Position numbers and translations under genes: made by a program. Source: JBLIDK01 sp047632595 (lineage in GTDB: Bacteria > Bacteroidota > Bacteroidia > Sphingobacteriales > Sphingobacteriaceae). From it: 31,119 nt of DNA. The stretch is from assembly GCA_047632595.1 (NCBI GenBank), contig JBLIDK010000022.1, positions 1 to 31,119 on the forward strand, written 5' to 3'. Positions 22,588 through 30,300 of the stretch are shown in pieces; within the stretch, counting starts at the first letter, position 1, and each line of letters opens with the position of its first letter. Under the pieces are notes generated by a model, which was not told the DNA's origin, did no database searches, and saw only the letters and a list, made by a program, of their open reading frames with translations.

Positions 22588-25362
22588 ATGACTAGTAAGT
22601 TTATAATGCTTCTTCCCGTATTCGGGGTTATAGCGCTCTTATATACCTTGATTCGCTCTGCTTACGTAAGCAAGAAAGATCCAGGAACGGATAAAATGAA
22701 AAAGATTGCAGGCCACATTGCTGATGGTGCAATGGCATTCTTAAAAGCTGAGTACAAAGTTCTTTCGATTTTTGTAGTAGCAATTGCAATTCTTTTATCA
22801 GTTACAGCGGATGCTGAATTATCTTCACCTTTCATTGGTGTTTCATTTATACTTGGTGCATTTTGCTCAGCTTTAGCCGGTTTTATCGGAATGAAGGTTG
22901 CAACTAAAGCAAACGTTAGAACTGCACATGCAGCACGTACAAGCCTTGGAGCAGCATTAGAAGTTGCTTTTAGCGGCGGTGCTGTAATGGGAATGGGTGT
23001 TGTTGGTTTAGGTGTTTTAGGTCTTGGTGGCTTATTACTTGTTTATAGCAACGTGTTTGGTTTTTCTGACCAAGCTTCGGTTGAAAGAGTAATAACTATT
23101 ATCACTGGTTTTTCTTTTGGTGCTTCCTCTATAGCATTATTTGCTCGTGTAGGTGGTGGTATTTATACCAAAGCTGCTGATGTTGGAGCTGATTTAGTAG
23201 GAAAAGTAGAAGCTGGAATTCCAGAAGATCATCCTCTTAATCCTGCTACTATTGCTGATAACGTTGGAGATAACGTTGGTGATGTTGCTGGTATGGGTGC
23301 CGATTTATTCGAATCTTATGTAGGTTCAATCATTGCAACAATGGTTTTAGGTGCAGCTTTTATGGCAGGTACTTTCGTGGATGAATTCAATGGATTATCT
23401 GCAGTGTTACTTCCTTTAGCACTTGCTGCAACTGGAATTATCATGTCAATATTAGGTACATTCTTCGTGAAAGTTAAAGAAGGTGGTAACCCACAAATGG
23501 CATTAAACATTGGTGAATTTGGTTCAGGAGCATTAATGATTGTAGCTTCTTACTTTATCATTAACTGGATGTTACCTGAAACTTGGGTTTACACAGACTT
23601 ACTTTACGGTACTGAAAGAATAATGACTTCAAACGGTATTTTCATTGCAACTGTAATTGGTTTAGTTGCTGGTATCTTAATCGGTTTAATTACTGAATAC
23701 TATACAGGAACAGGTAAAAGACCGGTTATGTCTATCGTTAGACAATCATCTACAGGTGCGGCAACAAACATAATTGCTGGTTTAGGAGTAGGTATGATGA
23801 GTACTGCAATTCCAATTATCATTATCGCTGCTTCAATTATCGGAGCTTTCCATTTTGGTGGATTGTACGGTATTGCAATTGCTGCAGTAGGTATGTTAGC
23901 AAACACAGGTATTCAATTAGCTGTTGATGCTTACGGTCCTATTTCTGATAACGCTGGTGGTATTGCTGAAATGGCTGAGCTTCCAAAAGAAGTTAGACAA
24001 ATTACTGATAAGTTAGATGCTGTTGGAAACACAACTGCTGCTATCGGTAAAGGATTTGCTATTGGTTCTGCTGCATTAACTGCACTTGCATTATTTGGTG
24101 CATTTATGACTACAGCAAATATCGGTTCAATTGATATTTCAAAAGCTACTGTAATGGCTGGTTTATTCCTAGGTGGAATGCTACCATTTGTATTCTCAGC
24201 ACTTTCTATGAATGCTGTGGGTAGAGCTGCAATGGCAATGATTGAAGAAGTAAGACGTCAGTTTACAACTATACCAGCTTTAAAAGCGGCTTTAGATGTA
24301 ATGCGTAAGAATGATGGAAAAGAACAAAAAGATTGGTCTAAAGAAGATCAAGCGACTTTCGAAGCTGCAGATGGAGTTGCTGAATACGATAAGTGTGTTG
24401 AGATTTCAACTAAAGCTTCTATCCGTGAAATGATTTTACCAGGTGTACTTGCAGTTACTGCTCCGGTTGTAATCGGACTTTTTGGTGGTGCTGAAATGCT
24501 TGGTGGTTTATTAGCTGGTGTAACAGTTTCAGGTGTGTTAATGGCAATCTTCCAGAGTAATGCTGGTGGTGCGTGGGATAACGCTAAGAAAATGTTTGAA
24601 GAAGGTGTTGAAATTAATGGTGTAATGACTTACAAAGGTTCTGATGCTCACAAGGCAGCTGTAGTAGGTGATACTGTTGGAGATCCTTTTAAAGATACTT
24701 CAGGTCCTTCTTTGAACATCCTTTTAAAGTTAATGAGTGTAATTGCTTTAGTAATTGCTCCTTTAATCGCTTTAAATGCGGATGGTACAACAGGTCCTCA
24801 AGATAAATCTACAGTTGAAATGACTGAAGTTATTGATTTCACAACATTAAACGGAACGTATAACATTGACCAAGTTCACACTTTTGTAAACTTTGATGTT
24901 AAGCACATTTTTGCAAAAGCAAGCGGTTCGTTTGAAGGAGTAGAAGGAGTATTAGTTTTTGGAGAAACACCTTCAATTAACGTTACTATTGATGCTACAA
25001 CTGTAAGCACTAAGAATGATTACAGAGACAAGCATTTACGTTCTGCTGATTTCTTTGACACGGAGGTTTATCCTTCAATGACGTTTGAAAGCACTGAAAT
25101 TGTTAAAACTAAAGACGGTATGCTTGCAAAAGGTACGATGACAGTAAAGAACATCACAAAGCCTTTTGAATTGCCTTTTACATATTTAGGTAAAATGGAA
25201 AACAGCAAGAAGACTGCAGAATTTGTAGGGTTTACTGGAACGGTAGTTATCAATCGTCAGGATTGGGGAATCAACTATGAAAGCCCAATGGTTAATGATG
25301 AAGTTGAAATTACTTTTAACGTAGAAGCTGTTAAAACATTAGCGATTGTAGAAGCTAACTAA
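22588..25362 (+). CDS. hppA: K+-dependent membrane pyrophosphatase fused to a YceI domain
   Basis: A 924-residue protein. Residues 1 to about 731 are a complete ion-pumping membrane pyrophosphatase that couples PPi hydrolysis to Na+ and/or H+ export. The PPi/Mg site shows DVGADLVGKVEAGIPEDHP from Asp198 and NVGDNVGDVAGMGADLFES. Further motifs are AYGPISDNAGGIAEM and GDTVGDPFKDTSGPS from Gly694. GNTTAAIGKG at 480-489 carries Ala484 where K+-independent enzymes have Lys, so it is of the K+-dependent class, which includes the Na+ pumps; the ion is not decided. After the last membrane helix (LVIAPLIALN, to 730) comes a 25-residue linker, then a YceI-like lipocalin domain at about 756-916 (GTYNIDQVHTFVNFDVKHIF, RDKHLRSADFFDTEVYPSMT, INRQDWGINYES). 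The frame is uninterrupted. In solved structures of the family both termini face the periplasm, the usual home of YceI. Confidence 0.95.
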   Translation: MTSKFIMLLPVFGVIALLYTLIRSAYVSKKDPGTDKMKKIAGHIADGAMAFLKAEYKVLSIFVVAIAILLSVTADAELSSPFIGVSFILGAFCSALAGFIGMKVATKANVRTAHAARTSLGAALEVAFSGGAVMGMGVVGLGVLGLGGLLLVYSNVFGFSDQASVERVITIITGFSFGASSIALFARVGGGIYTKAADVGADLVGKVEAGIPEDHPLNPATIADNVGDNVGDVAGMGADLFESYVGSIIATMVLGAAFMAGTFVDEFNGLSAVLLPLALAATGIIMSILGTFFVKVKEGGNPQMALNIGEFGSGALMIVASYFIINWMLPETWVYTDLLYGTERIMTSNGIFIATVIGLVAGILIGLITEYYTGTGKRPVMSIVRQSSTGAATNIIAGLGVGMMSTAIPIIIIAASIIGAFHFGGLYGIAIAAVGMLANTGIQLAVDAYGPISDNAGGIAEMAELPKEVRQITDKLDAVGNTTAAIGKGFAIGSAALTALALFGAFMTTANIGSIDISKATVMAGLFLGGMLPFVFSALSMNAVGRAAMAMIEEVRRQFTTIPALKAALDVMRKNDGKEQKDWSKEDQATFEAADGVAEYDKCVEISTKASIREMILPGVLAVTAPVVIGLFGGAEMLGGLLAGVTVSGVLMAIFQSNAGGAWDNAKKMFEEGVEINGVMTYKGSDAHKAAVVGDTVGDPFKDTSGPSLNILLKLMSVIALVIAPLIALNADGTTGPQDKSTVEMTEVIDFTTLNGTYNIDQVHTFVNFDVKHIFAKASGSFEGVEGVLVFGETPSINVTIDATTVSTKNDYRDKHLRSADFFDTEVYPSMTFESTEIVKTKDGMLAKGTMTVKNITKPFELPFTYLGKMENSKKTAEFVGFTGTVVINRQDWGINYESPMVNDEVEITFNVEAVKTLAIVEAN

Positions 25363-25388
25363 TATTTTTATTTGTTTTGTTTGTATTA

Positions 25389-25423
25389 AAAACCTCTCAT
25401 GCGCAAGCTGAGGGGTTTTTTTT
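25389..25423 (+). terminator. Intrinsic terminator after hppA-yceI
   Basis: AACCTCTCA (25391-25399) pairs with TGAGGGGTT (25409-25417) with one G-T pair, followed by eight T (25416-25423). Confidence 0.88.
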
Positions 25424-25482
25424 ATGACTTGTGTAGAACCCTAAACACTCCACGCTATTGTAAAACCTTCAACCCTTTTCAA

Positions 25483-25490
25483 TATCTTTG
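25483..25490 (+). promoter_or_regulatory. Promoter -7 element of yidD
   Basis: TATCTTTG, an exact TAnnTTTG. It ends six bases before the ATG at 25497, so the transcript would start at or next to the start codon. A TTG lies at 25458 with a 22-base spacer. Confidence 0.7.
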
Positions 25491-25496
25491 CAAACC

Positions 25497-25727
25497 ATGA
25501 AAAAAGCATTGGCCTTTCTATTTATTCTTCCTATTAAATTCTACAAGTATTTAATAAGCCCATTACTGCCTAGCACCTGCCGACATGTACCAACTTGCTC
25601 CACCTACACCATTGAGGCAATTAAAGAATGGGGCGCGCTAAAAGGACTCTATTTGGGAATAAAGAGATTACTTCATTGCCACCCTTGGGGAACAAGTGGG
25701 TTTGATCCGGTTCCGAAGAAAAGTTAA
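25497..25727 (+). CDS. yidD: Membrane protein insertion efficiency factor YidD
   Basis: A 76-residue member of the small YidD/DUF37 family, which helps YidC insert inner-membrane proteins. It has the N-terminal amphipathic/hydrophobic segment KKALAFLFILPIKFYKYLIS and the family core PTCSTYTIEAIKEWGALKG, then KRLLHCHPWG and GFDPVP. The three Cys (in STCRHVPTCS and LHCHPWG) are typical. The ATG at 25497 is preferred to an in-frame TTG at 25488, which is part of the promoter. It has no partner gene nearby (rnpA and yidC are absent). Confidence 0.93.
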   Translation: MKKALAFLFILPIKFYKYLISPLLPSTCRHVPTCSTYTIEAIKEWGALKGLYLGIKRLLHCHPWGTSGFDPVPKKS

Positions 25728-25732
25728 AAGCG

Positions 25733-25756
25733 AAAAGCTGATGGATCCAAGCTTTT
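25733..25756. terminator. Possible weak bidirectional terminator
   Basis: AAAAGCT (25733-25739) pairs with AGCTTTT (25750-25756) between the convergent yidD and ACMSD genes. The T-run on the plus strand is part of the stem, so strength is doubtful. Confidence 0.35.
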
Positions 25757-25816
25757 AGTCCAAAGGAAAAAGTATTCAGTGTTTCTTTGCTTTTGAATTC
25801 TTTCACTCTTTAAGTT

Positions 25817-26824
25817 TTACTTAAACCGAGTTTTGTCAATATCTAACCACTCTAAAGTGGAGTTGCAATAAATATCCTCAACGGTAGATTCAGGTAGGCC
25901 CATTTCAGTAATGAATTTTCCAATTTCTAAATCACCAAGTGGGAAGGGGTAGTCGCTACCTAGAGTTACCCTTTTAGAGCCCTGCAGATCTAATACATAT
26001 TGAAGCATTTTAGGGTCGTGTGTGATACAATCAACCCAAAACTTGCCTAGGTATTCACGAGGATTCTTTTTATTATCTACTGCCACTAAATCAGGTCGAC
26101 AATTGAAACCATGCTCCACCCTGCCAATAGTGCCTAAGAAACTTCCGCTTGCATGACTAAAATTGACACGTAACTTTGGTAATCGTTCTAAAACCCCGCC
26201 AAAAATCATAGAACAAGCAGCCCTTGATGTTTCTGCAGGCATTCCAACAAGCCAAGGTAACCAATACTTTTCCATATTCACTTTGCCCATCATGTTCCAA
26301 GGGTGAACCATTACTGCCATTCCTAGGTCTTGACATGCTTCAAAAATAGGAAAGAACTTATCTTCACTTAAGTTTTCGTCATTAATGTTAGAACCAATTT
26401 GAATCCCTAAATGTCCGGTAGCTTTTGCTCTCTCTAATTCCTTTATTGCGGTTTCAGTATCTTGCATTGGAATAGTTGCTAAACCAAGATAATTCTTAGG
26501 GAATCTGTCGCATACATCAGCAATATGATCGTTTAAAAATTTACTTATTTCCAAACAATGTTCGGCTTTAATGTGGTAGTTAAACATTACTGGTATAGTG
26601 CAAACCACTTGAACTTGAGTCTGAAATTTTTCATAATCATTAATTCTAAATTTTTCATCCCAGCAATTTTTATTAATTTCTCTAAAAAATTTACCTCCTT
26701 GCATCATATTTGCAAAACCTGGTCGGCTTGGTTCAAGGTTTATGAAATTACCATATCCAAATTTAGTTGTCCAGTCTGGTAATTGTTCTGGAATGATGTG
26801 GGTGTGCATGTCAATTTTTAGCAT
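25817..26824 (-). CDS. ACMSD-family amidohydrolase (aminocarboxymuconate semialdehyde decarboxylase)
   Basis: A 335-residue metal-dependent amidohydrolase-2 protein. It carries the full ACMSD set in order: His7 and His9 (MLKIDMHTHIIP), Arg48 (GGKFFREIN), His174 (VMVHPWNMMG), His224 (FSHASGSFLGTIGR) and Asp291 (TLGSDYPFPLGD). These correspond to H9, H11, R51, H177, H228 and D294 of the Pseudomonas enzyme. ACMSD decarboxylates 2-amino-3-carboxymuconate 6-semialdehyde in the kynurenine/3-hydroxyanthranilate pathway. No other kynurenine gene is in the window, so the substrate rests on the protein alone. It starts at the ATG at 26824. TCTATTTG (minus strand, 26856-26863) is a near match to a -7 element. 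Confidence 0.88.
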   Translation of the reverse strand: MLKIDMHTHIIPEQLPDWTTKFGYGNFINLEPSRPGFANMMQGGKFFREINKNCWDEKFRINDYEKFQTQVQVVCTIPVMFNYHIKAEHCLEISKFLNDHIADVCDRFPKNYLGLATIPMQDTETAIKELERAKATGHLGIQIGSNINDENLSEDKFFPIFEACQDLGMAVMVHPWNMMGKVNMEKYWLPWLVGMPAETSRAACSMIFGGVLERLPKLRVNFSHASGSFLGTIGRVEHGFNCRPDLVAVDNKKNPREYLGKFWVDCITHDPKMLQYVLDLQGSKRVTLGSDYPFPLGDLEIGKFITEMGLPESTVEDIYCNSTLEWLDIDKTRFK

Positions 26825-27166
26825 TCACGAAAATATTACTTCTCAACTTAAGGCGCAAATAGAATTGATTTTATGATTTTTTTCTTTTTCAATGTCTATT
26901 ATTTAATGTTACTCAGAAATGATCAATTATAGCACTTTAGGAGTAGCCTTTTTCGTTTTGGATCCGTATACATTTTTATAAAACCAAAAATTATGAATAA
27001 AGAGCCAACTTAAAATTCCAAATAATTTTCGAAGGACTTTTGGAAGTCCACCATTTTTAATTAATGCAATTCAACTTGTTAGAACTACATCTTCTAATGA
27101 CTATATAACGGTATATATTGTTCAATATGAAAGAGATATGCGATTAAACGGAGTGTCTGCCGAAAG
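26825..27166. other. Intergenic region with one possible gene relic
   Basis: No intact gene. On the plus strand 26997-27170 is an open stretch of 57 codons without a start (SQLKIPNNFRRTFGSPPF, then LINAIQLVRTTSSNDYITVY, ending NGVSAES and TGA). It reads like protein but is short and isolated, so it may be the end of a lost gene. The rest is AT-rich without clear structure. Confidence 0.4.
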
Positions 27167-27196
27167 TTGAAGAATTAATAATAATTTGTACCTTTG
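27167..27196 (+). promoter_or_regulatory. Promoter of the large repeat-protein gene
   Basis: TTG at 27167-27169, a 19-base spacer and TACCTTTG at 27189-27196: a full consensus match. The implied leader to the ATG at 27341 is about 140 nt, long for this window. It contains GCAGCTTGCTGC, a short inverted repeat at about 27291-27302. Confidence 0.8.
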
Positions 27197-27340
27197 CTTT
27201 CAATTATTTTTTATAAAAATAACGAATTACTCCACCCTGTTAGTTGAAAGTATGCATTGATGTACTTTTTCGATCAATCATGTTGTTTTTGCAGCTTGCT
27301 GCGATTACTAGATTAAGGATTTAAGCTTTAAAACTTATTT

Positions 27341-30300
27341 ATGAAAACCATAGTACAAAATACCCTTGTTTTAATATCATTATTTCTAAGTTCATTTCTA
27401 AATGTTAACGCGCAGACAAATCCTGTTGATACTATAGAACAAATTCAAGAGCTAAAAGATTTCATAGAAGAAGAACCAGATAGTGCCTCAAATGATATGA
27501 ATAGAGAGAGTGATATGGCAATCAATACTATAAACAATCAAATTCAAGAGCTACAAGAGCTAATAGATTCCATCATAACTCAAGGTGATAAAATTCAATC
27601 TGAAGCTGATTCAACACAGGAAATGATTCTACAAATGGCCAGTGCAGCGATTGATTCTATCAATAAGGCTTTACCAACTATAGAGCCTGATGAGGCGGCA
27701 GAAATGGTCATAGCTGCAACGGAGAATTTAATAAGCTTAGTCGATTCATTAAGAGAAGATGCAATGCTAAAAATTGCTGAACTCCAAGCTCAATTAGACG
27801 AAGACACTGCAACTTTAGTTCAATTAATAGATGATCAAAGAGAAAGTGCCTTAAATGATGTGAATAGAGAGCTTAATACGGCAATCAATAATATAAAAAA
27901 ACAAATTCAGGACATTTTAGACGCTGTACAATTTGTTTATACTCAAACCGAAAATATCGTATATGACGTTATAGACCTAAACCAAACCTACGAAGAACAA
28001 TTTGTTGACAATCTAGACTATTCAATTTCAATGGGGGCTTTGGAAGTTGATGGTGGATATGCTAGAATCTTTATTAATATTAACGTAAAAGACACAGCAT
28101 TCAACTTAGGTGATGTTGGTTTAAAACTTAAAATTAGAGACTACGAAGCAAATGGAAATACGCCAATTTACATTGAACAAGTGGAGCTTGATGAGGCAAA
28201 TACTGGGAGATTTAGAGAAGAAGAGGATACTATTAACTACGAAAAACAATTCATTGGCTACAATGAAGCAACAGGAACACTAATTGCAAACATTTCTTTA
28301 AAGGAAGATACTTTCGGTCAACTTTTAAGAGCAACATTGCCTGTTAGAACTCGTTTTGGTCAAAGTTTAAACTTTATGGGTGGAATTATAAATGAAGGGA
28401 ACTCTCGTCTATTCTCTGTTTTAGTTCCTATTTCTCAAGCAAGCGGACGTTTAGTAATTGACCTTGAAGAAGATTGTTACATCTATTGTACAAATCCTTA
28501 CTATACCGATATTTTTGATCCTTCAAAAGTTAGACAGTCGATTGTTACATTAAGCAGTGCTTTAATTGAAACAAGCGATGACGACCAAATTATTTGTAAA
28601 ACCAAAGAAGTAACTTTTATTTCAAACAAACATCAAGGTAACCAATGGCAAGTAACCGATACGGCTGGCATTTTTATTGATGTGGCAAATGCAACGGGTA
28701 GGTATTACACTACAGACTCCCTTAAAAATGGTCAGAAGATTAGAAACAACCACAAGTATGCATTCAAAAACAATAGACTTAACACGGTTGCTAGTAATGA
28801 TTTTACTTTTACCGTTGTAGAATTAGGCGCAGATATTTCTGCTGTTTCTTCAATATGTTCAGGTGGAACAGTTACTTATACAGCTACTCCAACAGCAGCA
28901 TCTTTAGATTTTGGTGATACTTACTCATGGGACTTAGGTGATTCCAATAATTATAACACACTAAGTGGTGGATTAAATCAAAGTTTTATTGAAGTAGAAT
29001 GGACTGTACCAGTTACTTCAATTACTGATTTTCCTATTCAACTTACTTTTAGTGAATCAGACCCTACTTTATCATGTGAGTCTTTTATCACTACAGTAAA
29101 TCAAACAATTACTCCTCCTATTACAGCTGCATTTACTGCTTTCGAAGTATGTGAAACAGGTGAGGTAGTTTACAATGTAAATGCAAATGAAGCGGCAAAT
29201 TCATTCTCATGGAATTTTGGTGATGCTGGCAATTTTGATTTCTTAAACGGTACAAGCGATACAAGTGAAACTCCAGAAGTAGTTTGGAACACAACTGGAA
29301 CACACCCTGTATCTTTAGAAATTACTTCAATTAGTGAAGTTGTCACTTGTGCGCCATTAAATTTAGATTTTAACCAACTAGTAAACCCAAGTGTTACTAT
29401 TACAGTGCCTTCTCCAGAAGTTATTTGTGAAGAAACAACAAAATCTTACGATGCAAGTACTTTCGTTTCAAACGCTGGCACTTATTCATGGCTTATTGAT
29501 GCTGCACCTAGTAGCTATACACTGGTAAGTGATTTATTAAATTCTACTTTAGAAGTAACATGGAAAACAGAAGGAAATCATAAAGTTATTCTTACAGCAA
29601 CTAACAAAAAAGAGAATGTAAATAATACGGATGGTTGTTCAGCTAAAACAGATTCATTTACTCAACAAGTTAATGGTGCAACTGTTGTAGCACTTAATGC
29701 AGTTTCTCCGGTTTGCCAAACAGGTGAAGTTATTTACTCTGCCACCGTTGAAAATGGTGATGTATTTACTTGGAATTTGGGTGATGCTGCCAATTATGAA
29801 CTAATGGAATATAATGGAGTTCAAACTACATTAAATTCAGATACTCTTGCAGTAAAATGGTTAACAAATGGAACCTTTCCAATAAGCCTAGACGTAAGTT
29901 CAGCAACAGCTGGTTGTTTGGTTAATTCAGATGAAATAACTCAAATAGTAAATGAGTCGGTGACTAATACATTAGCCGCTTTTGCGATACTTTGCGAAAC
30001 TGGACAAACTGTTTACACTTCAACTGTATACGGAACAGGATTTAATTGGGAAATTGATGGAGTACGAAATACGGACTATACTTTAAGGAGTTTAGATTTC
30101 AATCGAGGGAATTTAGATGTTACTTGGATTAATGCGGGTGATTATGCGGTGAAACTTACTGTTGACAATGTTAATAGTGGTGCTGGTTGTAGCTCATTAT
30201 CTGATGAGGCGATTCAAACAGTAAATCCAACTTCAACTATTGGAGCTATTGCTTTTGATGCCGTTTGTGAAACAGGTTCTACAGTTTACACTCCAACAAC

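Noticed and set aside
26920..26990. Minus-strand peptide KMYTDPKRKRLL as a possible small gene
   Set aside because: It is too short, without promoter or neighbours, and the frame closes quickly.
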